A DNA stretch of 64,000 nt from Solimonas fluminis (lineage in GTDB: Bacteria; Pseudomonadota; Gammaproteobacteria; Nevskiales; Nevskiaceae). The stretch's first letter is position 1. Each line of letters opens with the position of its first letter. The notes under the pieces are model-generated. The model did no database searches. It was not told the origin of the DNA and saw nothing but the letters and a program-made list of their open reading frames with translations. The stretch lies in the NCBI RefSeq assembly GCF_002930645.1, contig NZ_PSNW01000009.1:171839-235838 (forward strand), in the 5' to 3' direction. Positions 45,708 through 55,586 of the stretch are shown piece by piece. The position numbers and the translations under genes are program-made.

Positions 45708-47432
45708 TCAATGTTCCAGCGCCTTGTAGCGTTCGCGCAACTTGTTGCGGATGCGGATGGCCGAAAGGTTCAGCAGCAGGATCACCAGGACCAGCAGGAA
45801 GGCCGTGGCGTAGACCAGCGGCCGCGCCGCCTCGACGTTGGGGGACTGGAAGCCCACGTCGTAGATGTGGAAGCCCAGGTGCATGAACTTGCGCTCGAAA
45901 TGCACAAAGGGCACGTTGCCGTCCAGCGGCAGGCTGGGAGCCAGCTTGACCACGCCCACCAGCATCAGGGGGGCCACCTCGCCCGCCGCGCGGGCGATGG
46001 CCAGGATCAGGCCGGTCATCATCGCCGGCGAGGCCATCGGCAGCACCACCTTCCACAGGGTTTCGGCCTTGGTGGCGCCCAGCGCCAGGGAGGCCTCGCG
46101 AATGGAGCGCGGGATGCGGGCCAGGCCTTCCTCCGTGGCCACGATCACCACCGGCAGGGTCAGCAGCGCCAGGGTCAGCGAGGCCCAGAGGATGCCCGGG
46201 GTGCCGAAGGTCGGCGAAGGCAGGCCTTCCTGGTACAGCGCCTTGTCGATGTTGGCGCCGACGAAGTAGACGAAGAAGCCCAGGCCGAACATGCCGAACA
46301 CGATGGACGGCACGCCCGCCAGGTTGTTCACGGCGATGCGGATCGCCTGGGTCAGCGGCCCCTGCTTGGCGTACTCGCGCAGGTACAGGGCGGCCAGGAT
46401 GCCGAAGGGCGTGACGATCACCGACATGATCATCACCATCATCACGGTGCCGAAGATGGCCGGGAAGATGCCGCCCTCGGTGTTGGCCTCGCGCGGCTCC
46501 TCCGAGACGAAATGCCAGATGGCGCCGAGGAAGAAGCCGATCTTCGGGAACAGGCCCATGTCGTTGGGACGGTAGCCCTGGATCAGCTTGGACAGCGGCA
46601 GCGTCACCTCCTGCCCGTCCACGGTCTTCATCACCAGCGCGTCACGGCCCATCTCGGCGTTGAGCTGGTCCAGTTCCGTGCGCAGGACCTCGTACTTCTC
46701 GTTCTCGGACTTGCGCTTGGCCTCGATGGCGGCGAAATCGGCGGCGTTGCGCTCCGGCGTCTTTCCGTCCAGTTCCAGGCGGCGCTGCTGCAGGCGCAGG
46801 CGCTCCAGGTCATAGTTGACCGCGCCGATCTTGCCCTTCTCGATGTCGCGGACCTTCCCGCGCAGGTCGTTCACGCGATCCTGGCGCTCCTGGTAGCCCT
46901 TCCAGGCTTCCTCGCCGCTGGCGACGACCTTGTCGCCCTCCTTGAGGGCCACCACGAAGCCGTGGAAGTTGCCCCATTCCATGCGCTCCAGCACGGTGGC
47001 GTCCTTCGGCTGCGAGCGCTCCACCAGCCAGTCGGACAGCACGTAGCGGAAGTCCACGCCGCCCAGGTCGCGGTTGGCGATCTTCAGCAGCAGGCGGTCG
47101 TAGAGCGGCTGCTTCTCGTCCACCGGCAGGCCGGCATTGAGCAGGCGCGCCGTGGTCACTTCCTCGGAGCTGCGGATCTCGGCCAGCAGGTGTTGCTGCT
47201 CCTTGCCCGGCTCCTTGTAGGTGGCCTGCACCAGGTCGGCCGGCCAGAAGTGCGGCAGGCCGCGCGCAGCGGTCAGCAGCAGCAGCGCCACGGTGATGAT
47301 GAAGGCGACCGAGATCGCCGCGGCCGTGACCCACACGTAGGGGGCGCCCGACTTGACGTAGGCGCCGACGCTCTTGGTGTCCCGTGCGACCAGGTCGTAG
47401 TTGGCGGCCTGCAGTTCGGCTGGCTTTTCCAT
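45708..47432 (-). CDS. pstA: Phosphate ABC transporter permease PstA, enlarged
   Basis: 574 residues, nearly twice E. coli PstA (296). Residues 1-57 hold the first membrane helix; about 60-300 is a large charged, coiled-coil insert ([29 protein letters not shown]) probably periplasmic; 310-565 is the normal permease with [21 protein letters not shown] and the ATPase-coupling loop [20 protein letters not shown]. Similar enlarged PstA proteins occur in pseudomonads. 16 bases after pstC. Confidence 0.93.
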   Translation of the reverse strand: MEKPAELQAANYDLVARDTKSVGAYVKSGAPYVWVTAAAISVAFIITVALLLLTAARGLPHFWPADLVQATYKEPGKEQQHLLAEIRSSEEVTTARLLNAGLPVDEKQPLYDRLLLKIANRDLGGVDFRYVLSDWLVERSQPKDATVLERMEWGNFHGFVVALKEGDKVVASGEEAWKGYQERQDRVNDLRGKVRDIEKGKIGAVNYDLERLRLQQRRLELDGKTPERNAADFAAIEAKRKSENEKYEVLRTELDQLNAEMGRDALVMKTVDGQEVTLPLSKLIQGYRPNDMGLFPKIGFFLGAIWHFVSEEPREANTEGGIFPAIFGTVMMVMIMSVIVTPFGILAALYLREYAKQGPLTQAIRIAVNNLAGVPSIVFGMFGLGFFVYFVGANIDKALYQEGLPSPTFGTPGILWASLTLALLTLPVVIVATEEGLARIPRSIREASLALGATKAETLWKVVLPMASPAMMTGLILAIARAAGEVAPLMLVGVVKLAPSLPLDGNVPFVHFERKFMHLGFHIYDVGFQSPNVEAARPLVYATAFLLVLVILLLNLSAIRIRNKLRERYKALEH

Positions 47433-47448
47433 GTTCTGTCAGCTCAGA

Positions 47449-49716
47449 TCAGAGGTTGCTGTAACGCTTGCGCAGGCGCTGACGCACGACTTCTGCCAGC
47501 GTGTTCAGCACGAAGGTGAACAGGAACAGCACCAGGCCTGCGAAGAACAGCAGCCGGAAGTGCGTGCTGCCGACCTCGGACTCCGGCATTTCCACGGCGA
47601 TGTTGGCCGCGAAGGTACGCATGCCCTGGAACAGGCTGAAGTCGGTGACCGGGGTATTGCCGGTGGCCATCAGCACGATCATGGTCTCGCCCACGGCGCG
47701 GCCCAGGCCGATCATGATGGCCGAGAAGATGCCCGGCGAGGCAGTGGGCAGCACCACCCCCACCAGGGTCTGCCACGGCGTGGCACCCAGGGCCAGCGAG
47801 CCCAGCGACAGCTGCTTGGGCACCGAGAAGATGGCGTCCTCGGCGATGGAGAAGATCACCGGGATCACGGCGATGCCCATGGCGATGCCCACCACCAGCG
47901 CGTTGCGCTGGTCGTAGCCGATGCCCAGGGTATGGTCCATCCAGCCCTGCATGTTGCCGCCGAAGGCCACGGCCTCCAGGGGCTTGGCGATGGCGAAGCA
48001 GAACCACACCACGAAGGCGATCACCGGGATCAGCATCGCGGCTTCCCAGCCCGCCGGCGTGCGCAGGCGGATGGAGCGCGGCATGCGCGTCCAGACGTAG
48101 CCGAACAGCGGGATCGACAGCGGCAGCAGCAGCAGCGTCAGGAAAACGCCCGGCAGGTTGGTTTCCACGAAGGGTGCCAGCCACAGGCCGGCGAGGAAGC
48201 CCAGGATCACCGAAGGCAGTGCCGCCAGCACCTCGACCGAGGGCTTCACCACCTGGCGCATCTCGGGCGACATGAAGTTGGCGGTGAAGATCGCTCCCAG
48301 CACCGCCAGCGGGATGGCGAAGATCATGGCGTAGAACGCGCCCTTGACCGTGCCGATCGACAGCGGCGTCATGCTGAACTTGGGCTCGAAGTCGGACGAG
48401 GCCGAGGACGACTGCCACAGCCACTTGGGCTCGTCGTAGCTCTCGTACCAGATCTTGCCCCACAGCGCCTTGAGCGAAACCTCGGGGTGCTCGTTGTGCA
48501 CGTCGAAGCCGGCCAGCTTGCCGTCGGCGCCGAGCACGGCCAGGTACTGGGCGCGCGGGTTGAAGCTGAGGAATTGCACCGGCCCGTCGAGGACCTTGCG
48601 CTCCTCGATCATGCGCTCGGCGGTGGCATAGAACAGGGCGACATGGCCCTCGCTGTCGCCCACGGCGAAGCCGCGGCGGCGCATCTCGGGACCGATGGCG
48701 GTCACCGGCTTGCTGCCCGGCAGGTCGAACTCGCGCACCCGGGCCAGGTAGGTGTTGCCGTCCTTGTCACGGGCCGGGAACCACTGCGACACGACGCCAT
48801 TGGCCTGGGCCACGACGATGGAGATGCCGCCGGCCAGGTAGCGCGCATCCTCGATGGCGGCACCGGCCTCGTAGATGTGCACCAGCTTCGGCGCATTGGC
48901 GCCGTCGAGCTTGTAGAAGGCGATCTTGCCGGCCTCGCGGTCGATCACGTACATCCAGCTCAGCAGCGGCTCGATCAGCAGCAGGTCGGGCGCGACCGCG
49001 GGAGCGAAGACGCTCTCGGAGCCGACGTCGAAGCTGACGTCGCCCATCAGCGACTCCTGCTTCTCGTAGGCCCGCAGATGCACGGAGCCGGCCGCATCGG
49101 CCGCCGCCATCAGCAGGGTGCCGCGTTCCTCGCGCAGCGCCAGGCTATGGCCGCCTTCGCTCATGAAGGCCAGCGGCGTCTCGCCGAAGGGATACTCGAC
49201 GTCCGGCGTGATGACGCGCTTGTCGTTGGGGTAGCTGACCAGGTACTTGTGGCGGAACACCAGCACGGAGCCGTCGGCCAGCTGGGCACCGATCGAACCG
49301 GCCTCGGCCGACAGCTCGCGCGCCGAGACGATGCCCTGGCCGCCTACCGGCAGCTGCACCTGGCCGCGCTCCTTGCCATCGTAGAGATCGAAGAAGGCCA
49401 CCGCGCCGGAGTCCATCAGGCGCATGCCGACCTCGCCCTGCTCTTCCGCCGCGAAATACAGGGTCTTGCCCTGGCCGCCCGGCAGCGCGAATTCCTGGCG
49501 CTGCTTGAGTTCGGCACCGCGGAACAGGGGGGCCACCTCGGACAGCAGGTAGATGAAGATCAGCATCAGCGCCACGATGACGCCGAGGCCGCCGATCCAG
49601 ACCACCCACTTGGCCAGGTTGTCCTTGAGGTACCGGCCCTGCATGCCCGCCGCCTTGCCGCCGACGATGGAGTGCTCGAGGGTCGCTGCAACCGGAGAGA
49701 CGCGGGTTTCGCTCAT
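47449..49716 (-). CDS. pstC: Phosphate ABC transporter permease PstC, enlarged
   Basis: 755 residues against about 319 in E. coli. After a first helix (residues about 35-58) comes a roughly 390-residue beta-rich, propeller-like periplasmic domain (LADGSVLVFRHKYLVSYPNDK, YLAVLGADGKLAGFDVHNEHPE). From about 450 the usual permease follows with AMIFAIPLAVLGAIFTANF and EDAIFSVPKQLSLGSLALGAT. Same design as P. aeruginosa PstC. A TAGAAT at 49807-49812 (minus) could be a -10 for pstC apart from the upstream porin. Confidence 0.93.
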   Translation of the reverse strand: MSETRVSPVAATLEHSIVGGKAAGMQGRYLKDNLAKWVVWIGGLGVIVALMLIFIYLLSEVAPLFRGAELKQRQEFALPGGQGKTLYFAAEEQGEVGMRLMDSGAVAFFDLYDGKERGQVQLPVGGQGIVSARELSAEAGSIGAQLADGSVLVFRHKYLVSYPNDKRVITPDVEYPFGETPLAFMSEGGHSLALREERGTLLMAAADAAGSVHLRAYEKQESLMGDVSFDVGSESVFAPAVAPDLLLIEPLLSWMYVIDREAGKIAFYKLDGANAPKLVHIYEAGAAIEDARYLAGGISIVVAQANGVVSQWFPARDKDGNTYLARVREFDLPGSKPVTAIGPEMRRRGFAVGDSEGHVALFYATAERMIEERKVLDGPVQFLSFNPRAQYLAVLGADGKLAGFDVHNEHPEVSLKALWGKIWYESYDEPKWLWQSSSASSDFEPKFSMTPLSIGTVKGAFYAMIFAIPLAVLGAIFTANFMSPEMRQVVKPSVEVLAALPSVILGFLAGLWLAPFVETNLPGVFLTLLLLPLSIPLFGYVWTRMPRSIRLRTPAGWEAAMLIPVIAFVVWFCFAIAKPLEAVAFGGNMQGWMDHTLGIGYDQRNALVVGIAMGIAVIPVIFSIAEDAIFSVPKQLSLGSLALGATPWQTLVGVVLPTASPGIFSAIMIGLGRAVGETMIVLMATGNTPVTDFSLFQGMRTFAANIAVEMPESEVGSTHFRLLFFAGLVLFLFTFVLNTLAEVVRQRLRKRYSNL

Positions 49717-49831
49717 GTGATCGGCGAGGCCTGGTGGTGACCGGCCGGCCCGGCGGGCCCGCGGTCGAAAAACGGTGAGATCGTCACTTTTCCAGAAAGC
49801 TGCCGGATTCTAGCAGCCCTCTGGGAAAGTG

Positions 49832-49857
49832 CCCGGCGCGGGGAACCCCGCGCCGGG
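49832..49857 (-). terminator. Strong hairpin between porin gene and pstC
   Basis: A 12-base perfect stem CCCGGCGCGGGG with its complement (two unpaired A in the tip), 25 bases after the porin stop. Only a short T-tract (CACTTTCCC) follows, so it may be a partial terminator that lets the porin be made in excess of PstC. Confidence 0.65.
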
Positions 49858-49882
49858 ACCTTGAAGCGAACCCCTGCCCGGC

Positions 49883-51061
49883 TTAGAAGCCGAACTGGGT
49901 ACGGACCTGGAACACGCTGGCCTCGACATCGGCGCCGGCGAACGGCGAGACGTTGCCCTGGAGGTACTCGAACATGAAGCGGACGTTCGGGTTGACGAAC
50001 CAGTTGGCGCCGACGATCCAGTAGGAAATCTCTTCCGCAGCCGGACCGGTGCCTTCGGAGCCTTCCATCACGTCATAGCGGGCCTTGAGTTCCCAGGCGC
50101 CCATCGCGCCGTTCGGCTTCGGCGACTTGAAGACGGCCTTCTTGGCGTCGTAGGGCTTGGACTCGCCGGTCAGCATGTAGCTGGCCTGCACGTACCAGGT
50201 GTCGACGTCCTCGTCCTCGGTGGCCTCGTTCTTGTAGTCGGCCATCACGTACTCGGCCTGACCGTAGATCGGGCCGGCCTTGCCGGCGAGTTCCAGGCCG
50301 AACGCCGTACGCTCTTCCGGGGTGGTGGCGATGGCCGTAGCGCCCGCGATGCGACCGAACTGGCGGCCGCTGGCGGTACGGGTCACGGCACCGGTGCCGT
50401 TGTCGCTCGGGTGGTCGCTGCTGGCGCTGAGGCCCAGGTGCAGCACGGTCTCGTCGCTCAGGATCGGAGCGAAGGTCACGCGGGCAGCGCCGCCGACGCC
50501 TTCGGTGGCCGCCGCGTCTTCGTTGCGCAGGCTGTAGGCCGAGATGCCGTAGGTCCAGTTGGCACCGCCGCCGTCCAGGAACAGGCCCTGGGCGAACTGG
50601 TTGCCGGTGAACACGCCGGAAGCGGTGGCGAACGGACGCTCCATGAAGTCGATTTCGTTGGAGCTGGTCAGCTCTTCCATGCCACGGTAGGGCTTGGCCT
50701 GGCCGATGCGCAGATTCTGGTCGAACACCTTGGTGCCGATCCACATTTCGCGGAAGCCGCCGCCAGCAGCAGCGCCGGTGAAGTCGTTTTCGAACTTGTA
50801 GCTCCAGCCGTAGGCCTTGCCTTCCATCGTCAGACGGGCGCGGCGGAAACCGGTGGTGCTGATGAGGCCGGGCGAGCCCAGGTCATCGTCATCCGTGGCC
50901 AGGTAGCCGTCGAACTGGATGCGGCCACCGATCTTCATCTCGAAGCGGCCATCGTCGGTCTTGACGACCAGGCCACCCTTGGTCTCGGCCTTGTCGGCCA
51001 TCGCCGGCGTGGCGACAGCGCCAATGAAAGCGGCAAGGGCCGCATACTTCAGGTTGCTCAC
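49883..51061 (-). CDS. Phosphate-selective porin OprP/OprO family
   Basis: 392-residue outer-membrane porin (PF07396). Signal peptide MSNLKYAALAAFIGAVATPAMA, beta-strand alternation throughout, terminal phenylalanine in FQVRTQFGF. The GTG start follows GGGAGA at a good distance. Lying between pstS and pstC it would supply phosphate or polyphosphate across the outer membrane. Ion selectivity is inferred from family and context; I could not align the arginine ladder. Confidence 0.85.
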   Translation of the reverse strand: MSNLKYAALAAFIGAVATPAMADKAETKGGLVVKTDDGRFEMKIGGRIQFDGYLATDDDDLGSPGLISTTGFRRARLTMEGKAYGWSYKFENDFTGAAAGGGFREMWIGTKVFDQNLRIGQAKPYRGMEELTSSNEIDFMERPFATASGVFTGNQFAQGLFLDGGGANWTYGISAYSLRNEDAAATEGVGGAARVTFAPILSDETVLHLGLSASSDHPSDNGTGAVTRTASGRQFGRIAGATAIATTPEERTAFGLELAGKAGPIYGQAEYVMADYKNEATEDEDVDTWYVQASYMLTGESKPYDAKKAVFKSPKPNGAMGAWELKARYDVMEGSEGTGPAAEEISYWIVGANWFVNPNVRFMFEYLQGNVSPFAGADVEASVFQVRTQFGF

Positions 51062-51101
51062 GTAATTCTCCCGTTGAGTTTGTCGCTTGGTAACTTGAAT
51101 G

Positions 51102-51135
51102 GAACCCGGGGTCGCGCCCCGCAGACCCCGGGTTC
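51102..51135 (-). terminator. Hairpin between pstS (second copy) and porin gene
   Basis: A 12-base perfect stem GAACCCGGGGTC with its complement, ten-base loop, just after the pstS stop. The following minus strand (CATTCAAGTT) is only moderately T-rich. Likely a leaky terminator or mRNA-stabilising element that keeps PstS abundant relative to downstream genes. Confidence 0.65.
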
Positions 51136-51141
51136 AGGCAC

Positions 51142-52101
51142 TTACTTCAGCTTGGCCAGTTCCTTCTCGGCCAGCTTCGCAGGCAGGGGGATGTAGCCGT
51201 CCTTCTCGACGACCTGCTGGCCCTTCTTGGAGAGGACCATCTTGATGAACTCCAGCTCCAGCGGAGACAGCGGCTTGTTCGGCGCCTTGTTGACGTACAC
51301 GTAGAGCACGCGGGCCAGCGGGTACTTGCCGGAGACGGCGTTCTCCTCGGTGGCTTCCTCGAGCTCGCCGCCGTCCTTGGTCGACAGCGGAACCGCGCGC
51401 ACGCCGGAGGTCTTGTAGCCAATGCCCGAGTAGCCGATGGCATTCAGGCCGGTGGCCACCGACTGCACCACCGAGGCGGAACCCGGCTGCTCGTTGACGT
51501 TGTTCTTGAAGTCACCCTTGCACAGGGCGTGCTCCTTGAAGTAGCCGTAGGTGCCCGACACCGAGTTGCGGCCATAGAGCTGCACCGGCTTGGAGGTCCA
51601 GTCGCCGGTCAGGCCGAGGTCGCCCCAGCGCTTGACGTCCTTGCCGCCGCACTTGCGGGTGGCGGAGAAGATGCCGTCGACCTGCGAGATCGACAGGCCC
51701 TTGATCGGGTTGTCCTTGTTGACGAACACGGCCAGCGCGTCGATGGCCACGCCGATGGCGGTGGGCTTGTAGCCGTACTTCTGCTCGAAGGCCTGGATTT
51801 CCTGGTCCTTCATGGTGCGCGACATGGGGCCGAAGTTGGCGGTGCCCTCGGTCAGCGCCGGCGGCGCCGTGGAGGAGCCGGCACCCTGGATCTGGATGTT
51901 GACGCTCGGGTAGAGGCGCTTGAAGTCCTCGGCCCAGAGGGTCATCAGGTTGTTCAGCGTGTCGGAACCCACGCTGGAGAAGTTGCCCGTGACGCCCGAC
52001 GTGGACTTGTAGTCCGGCAGGCCGGCATCCACCGCGGAGGCGGCGGTCGTCGCAAGACCCGCGGCAAGACCCAGGGCGGCGGCAATGGCTTTCAGTTTCA
52101 T
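51142..52101 (-). CDS. pstS: Phosphate-binding protein PstS (copy next to PhoB box)
   Basis: 319-residue periplasmic phosphate receptor. Signal peptide [20 protein letters not shown]; phosphate-loop motifs [34 protein letters not shown] and [14 protein letters not shown]. The start at 52101 is chosen over a long spurious frame to 52398. Own PhoB box 56-84 bases upstream. The next gene upstream is a close paralogue. Confidence 0.95.
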   Translation of the reverse strand: MKLKAIAAALGLAAGLATTAASAVDAGLPDYKSTSGVTGNFSSVGSDTLNNLMTLWAEDFKRLYPSVNIQIQGAGSSTAPPALTEGTANFGPMSRTMKDQEIQAFEQKYGYKPTAIGVAIDALAVFVNKDNPIKGLSISQVDGIFSATRKCGGKDVKRWGDLGLTGDWTSKPVQLYGRNSVSGTYGYFKEHALCKGDFKNNVNEQPGSASVVQSVATGLNAIGYSGIGYKTSGVRAVPLSTKDGGELEEATEENAVSGKYPLARVLYVYVNKAPNKPLSPLELEFIKMVLSKKGQQVVEKDGYIPLPAKLAEKELAKLK

Positions 52102-52156
52102 CTCTTTCCTCGGTTGAAGGGATGCTTCAAAAACGCCGCGAGTGTGGGCGTCACCG

Positions 52157-52185
52157 ATGAAAGGCTTATGAACGAAAGATGACAG
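52157..52185 (-). promoter_or_regulatory. Three tandem PhoB half-sites upstream of pstS
   Basis: On the minus strand CTGTCAT (52185-52179), CGTTCAT (52174-52168) and CTTTCAT (52163-52157) recur with an exact 11-nt period, the spacing of PhoB monomers. The first matches the consensus perfectly. It lies between the two pstS genes, so the second copy has its own Pho-regulated promoter. Confidence 0.8.
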
Positions 52186-52237
52186 TATTGTTACAACACC
52201 CCCATTACAGGCCGGATGCGAGGGTTTGAAGGCCAGT

Positions 52238-53200
52238 TCAGCGCAGTTTGGCCAGTTCCCGGGCGGCCAGGGCGGCCGGCAGGGGCACGTAGCCGTCCTT
52301 AAGCACCACCTGTTGTCCCTCTCGTGACAGCACCAGGCGCATGAACTCCGCCTCCAGGGCCGGCAGCGGGCGGTTGGGCGGCTTGTTGACATAGACATAG
52401 AGCGTCCGGGACAGCGGGTAGCGCCCGGACAGGGCGTTCTCGGCGCCGGGCTCGTAGGCCGGCCCGCCCGGCTTCTTCGCCAGCTTCAGCATGCGCACCC
52501 CGGCGGTGCGGTAGCCGATGCCGGAGTAGCCCAGGGCCGTGGGGCTGGTGGAGACGGACTGCACCACCGAGGCCGAGCCCGGCTGCTCGTTGACGCGATC
52601 CTTGAAGTCGCCCTTGCAAAGCGCCTTCTCCTTGAAATAGCCATAGGTGCCGGACACCGAGTTGCGGCCATAGAGCTGCACGGTCCGGGCACCCCAGTCG
52701 CCCCCCAGCCCCAGGTCTCCCCAGCGCAGGGCGGCGTGGCGGGCCCCGCAGCGCAGGTTGGGGGAGAAGATGGCATCGACCTGGGTCATGTCCAGGCTCT
52801 GCAGGGGGTTGTCCTGGTTGACGAACAGCGCCAGAGCGTCGATCGCCACGCCCACCGCCGTGGGGGGATAACCGTGCTTCTGCTCGAAGGCCTGGATCTC
52901 CTGGCTCTTCATGGCCCGCGACATCGGTCCGAAGTTGGCGGTGCCCTCGGTGAGCGCCGGCGGGGCGGTGGACGAACCGGCGCCCTGCACCTGGATGTTG
53001 ACGCTGGGATGGTGGCGCTTGAACTCCTCGGCCCAGAGCGTCATCAGGTTGTTGAGCGTGTCGGAGCCGATGCTGCTGAAGTTGCCGGACAGTCCCTTGG
53101 CGGGCTGGTAGGGCGGCAGAGCCGGATCGAGGTTCGCGGCCGCGGAGAACGACAGCAGGACGGCGGACAGGGCCAGGCCGATGCGGGACAGGTGGTTCAT
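52238..53200 (-). CDS. Second PstS-type phosphate-binding protein
   Basis: 320-residue paralogue of the next gene (ATG at 53200; ATG at 53209 adds three residues). It keeps [48 protein letters not shown] and [12 protein letters not shown], so it should bind phosphate. Signal peptide [18 protein letters not shown]. It begins 38 bases after the phoR stop and is probably co-transcribed with phoBR, giving a basal receptor beside the strongly inducible copy; that division of labour is inference. Confidence 0.9.
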   Translation of the reverse strand: MNHLSRIGLALSAVLLSFSAAANLDPALPPYQPAKGLSGNFSSIGSDTLNNLMTLWAEEFKRHHPSVNIQVQGAGSSTAPPALTEGTANFGPMSRAMKSQEIQAFEQKHGYPPTAVGVAIDALALFVNQDNPLQSLDMTQVDAIFSPNLRCGARHAALRWGDLGLGGDWGARTVQLYGRNSVSGTYGYFKEKALCKGDFKDRVNEQPGSASVVQSVSTSPTALGYSGIGYRTAGVRMLKLAKKPGGPAYEPGAENALSGRYPLSRTLYVYVNKPPNRPLPALEAEFMRLVLSREGQQVVLKDGYVPLPAALAARELAKLR

Positions 53201-53238
53201 GGGACGCATGATAAGTCATGCGCCCGGCCCCGCTGCCG

Positions 53239-54642
53239 CTAGGCGGCGCTGACCCCCTGCTCCAGCCGGGCCGGCAGCCGCTCTACCCGGTGCACCGGGA
53301 AATGGCAGATGAAGCTGCTTCCCACGCCCAGCTCGCTCTCGATCTCCAGCCTGGCGTCGTAGCGCTCCAGGGCATGCTTGACGATCGACAGGCCCAGGCC
53401 GGTGCCGCCGCTGGCCCGGGAACGGCCCACGTCCACGCGGTAGAAGCGCTCGGTCAGGCGCGGAAGGTCCTTCTCGCTGATGCCGATGCCGGTATCGGCC
53501 ACCGAAAAGCGTGCGCCTTCGGGTGCCGCCTCCCAGCGCACGCGGATCACGCCGCCGGCCGGCGTATAGCGCACGGCATTGGACAGCAGGTTGGTGAGGA
53601 TGCTCTGCAGCTCGGCCTCGCCGCCCACCAGCCCGATATCGGCCTGGATCTGGGCCTCGAAGCGATGATTGCCCCGCGACAGCGCCCGCACCTCGTCCAG
53701 GGTGCGCTGCAGCAGGGTCGGCACGTCGAGATGATCGTCCTTCATGTGGGAGCTGTCGGCTTCCAGGCGCGCCAGCTTGAGCATGTCGTTGACCAGGGCC
53801 TCCATGCGCACCGCCTGGTTGCGCATCTCCAGCAGGGGGCCGCGCCAGGCTGCCAGGCCATTCTTGCCCTGGGCCTCCGGCTCCATCATCTCCAGGTAGC
53901 CGCGCAGCACGGTCAGCGGCGTGCGCAGCTCGTGCGAGGCATTGGCGACGAAATCGCGCCGCGCCGTCTCCAGGCGCCTCAGTTCCGAGACGTCGCGCAC
54001 GATCAGCAGGCGCTGGTTGTTGCCGTAGGGAATGATGCGCAGCGACAGGGTCTTGGCACGGTTGACCGGCGACGGGGCCTCCACCTCGCCGGAGAACTCG
54101 CCGCTGCCGAAGTAGTCGGTGAAGGCCGGGTGGCGGATCAGGTTGGGGATGCGCAGGCCCACGTCCTGCGGCGAGCGCAGGCCCAGCAGCGTCTGCGCCG
54201 CCTGGTTGAACCAGGCGATCTCGCCCCGGCTGCCCAGCACCACCGCACCGTCCGGCAGTGCGGCGGTGGAAGCCTGGAACTCCGCCAGCATCGCGGTCAG
54301 GCGGCGCTTCTTCTTGCGGTTCTTGCGCTGCAGGTCCAGCAGCAGGTCGTAGATTTCGCCCCAGATGCCGCCGCTGTCCGGCAGCTCCACGGTCTTGGGC
54401 GACATCAGCCAGCCGCGCAGGATCGCCAGGTGCCGCAGATGCGAGGCCAGGAAGCCCGCGAGCACGAACAGCACCGCGATCAACGCGTGGTCGAACAGCC
54501 AGCCCAGCGCGGCACCGACCAGCGCCAGGACCCCCAGCTTCAGCAGCTCATGGCGCCAGGTCTCGGCCAGGCGCGCCTGCCGCAGCGTGGGGTTGGCGGT
54601 CGGCCTGGCGGCCGGTTTCGGCGCCTCCGGCCGGACAGACAC
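53239..54642 (-). CDS. phoR: Phosphate sensor histidine kinase PhoR
   Basis: 467-residue kinase. Two membrane helices at about 34-70, a cytoplasmic PAS domain (about 115-220), the phospho-acceptor His237 in NASHELRTPL, and N, G1 (DTGIGISEKDLPRL) and G2 (GTGLGLSIV) boxes. No large periplasmic sensor, as usual for PhoR, which listens to PstSCAB/PhoU. GTG start immediately after the phoB stop, without a gap. Confidence 0.95.
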   Translation of the reverse strand: MSVRPEAPKPAARPTANPTLRQARLAETWRHELLKLGVLALVGAALGWLFDHALIAVLFVLAGFLASHLRHLAILRGWLMSPKTVELPDSGGIWGEIYDLLLDLQRKNRKKKRRLTAMLAEFQASTAALPDGAVVLGSRGEIAWFNQAAQTLLGLRSPQDVGLRIPNLIRHPAFTDYFGSGEFSGEVEAPSPVNRAKTLSLRIIPYGNNQRLLIVRDVSELRRLETARRDFVANASHELRTPLTVLRGYLEMMEPEAQGKNGLAAWRGPLLEMRNQAVRMEALVNDMLKLARLEADSSHMKDDHLDVPTLLQRTLDEVRALSRGNHRFEAQIQADIGLVGGEAELQSILTNLLSNAVRYTPAGGVIRVRWEAAPEGARFSVADTGIGISEKDLPRLTERFYRVDVGRSRASGGTGLGLSIVKHALERYDARLEIESELGVGSSFICHFPVHRVERLPARLEQGVSAA

Positions 54643-55341
54643 TTAAAACTTCTCGGAGAAGCGGTAGCCGGTACCGCGCACCGTCTGGATCATGTCGGCG
54701 AAGCCGAAGGGCTCCAGTGCCTTGCGCAGCCGGCGGATATGCACGTCGACCGTGCGCTCCTCGACGTAGACGTTCTGCCCCCAGACACGGTCCAGGACCT
54801 GCTCGCGGGTGTAGACGCGCTCCGGGTGGCTGACGAAGAAGTGCAGCAGCCTGTACTCGGTGGGCCCCAGGCGCACCGGCTGGCCCTTGGCGGTGACGCG
54901 CTGGCTGGCGGCATCGACCTCCAGGCCATTGACCGCCAGGCGCTCCTCCTCGCCGCCCGGCGTGGAACGGCGCAGCACCGCCTGGATGCGCGCGATCAGC
55001 TCGGGGAAGGAAAAGGGCTTGGAGACGTAGTCGTCGCAGCCCACGTTGAGGCCGCGGATCTTGTCCTCTTCCTCGGCCCGGGCGGTGACCATGATCACCG
55101 GGATGTCCTTGGAGGTGGGCTGGGCCTTGAGCTCCCGGGTCAGCTCGACGCCGGTCACACCCGGCATCATCCAGTCCATCAGGATCAGGTCGGGGCGTTC
55201 GTCGGCGATGCGCAGGCGTGCCTCCTGGGCACTGCCGGCCTCCGCCACGCGGAATTCGGCCCGGCTCAGCGCGAAACGGATCATTTCGCGGATGGCGGCC
55301 TCGTCTTCTACTACCAGGATGAGCTTGCCTTGCATTGCCAT
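54643..55341 (-). CDS. phoB: Phosphate response regulator PhoB
   Basis: 232-residue OmpR-type regulator: receiver with Asp56 (DLILMDWMMP), Lys in VSKPFSFPELIARI, and winged-helix DNA-binding domain (VYTREQVLDRVWGQNVYVEERTVDVHIRRLRKAL). The start is MAMQGK or MQGK (55341 or 55335); a longer frame from 55359 lacks support. Head of the phoB-phoR locus. I see no convincing PhoB box in its upstream region. Confidence 0.95.
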   Translation of the reverse strand: MAMQGKLILVVEDEAAIREMIRFALSRAEFRVAEAGSAQEARLRIADERPDLILMDWMMPGVTGVELTRELKAQPTSKDIPVIMVTARAEEEDKIRGLNVGCDDYVSKPFSFPELIARIQAVLRRSTPGGEEERLAVNGLEVDAASQRVTAKGQPVRLGPTEYRLLHFFVSHPERVYTREQVLDRVWGQNVYVEERTVDVHIRRLRKALEPFGFADMIQTVRGTGYRFSEKF

Positions 55342-55467
55342 GACTCGATTACACGTCACCCGTAATCTATTGGCAACATGTTACAGACAGGTTAACAAAC
55401 CCCTTGATATTCACCGATTTCGCCATATTTCATGAAAATGACATGAAGTGCCGGTGACCGCAAAGCC

Positions 55468-55533
55468 ATACCGATTGGCTATCGCCGGCATTGGAACGAA
55501 TGTTTTGACCTATGGGGCCCCGATGCTTAGCAT
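55468..55533 (+). promoter_or_regulatory. OxyR-like box and sigma-70 promoter for the peroxiredoxin gene
   Basis: ATAC, CTAT, ATTG and TGTT tetrads (55468-55504) are spaced by seven bases each, as in the OxyR consensus ATAG-CTAT-ATAG-CTAT; the second is perfect and the first and third are one base off. Directly after it, TTGACC (55505-55510) and TAGCAT (55528-55533) are 17 bases apart. An activator bound here would touch RNA polymerase. Confidence 0.55.
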
Positions 55534-55586
55534 CGCCGCTCGACCCGGAGTCCCGGGCCCAAGGTCCCCAAGCCGAGGATTCCACC

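Noticed and set aside
55425..55460. PhoB box upstream of phoB
   Set aside because: TCATG-type repeats with roughly 11-base spacing exist, but they match the CTGTCAT half-site poorly.
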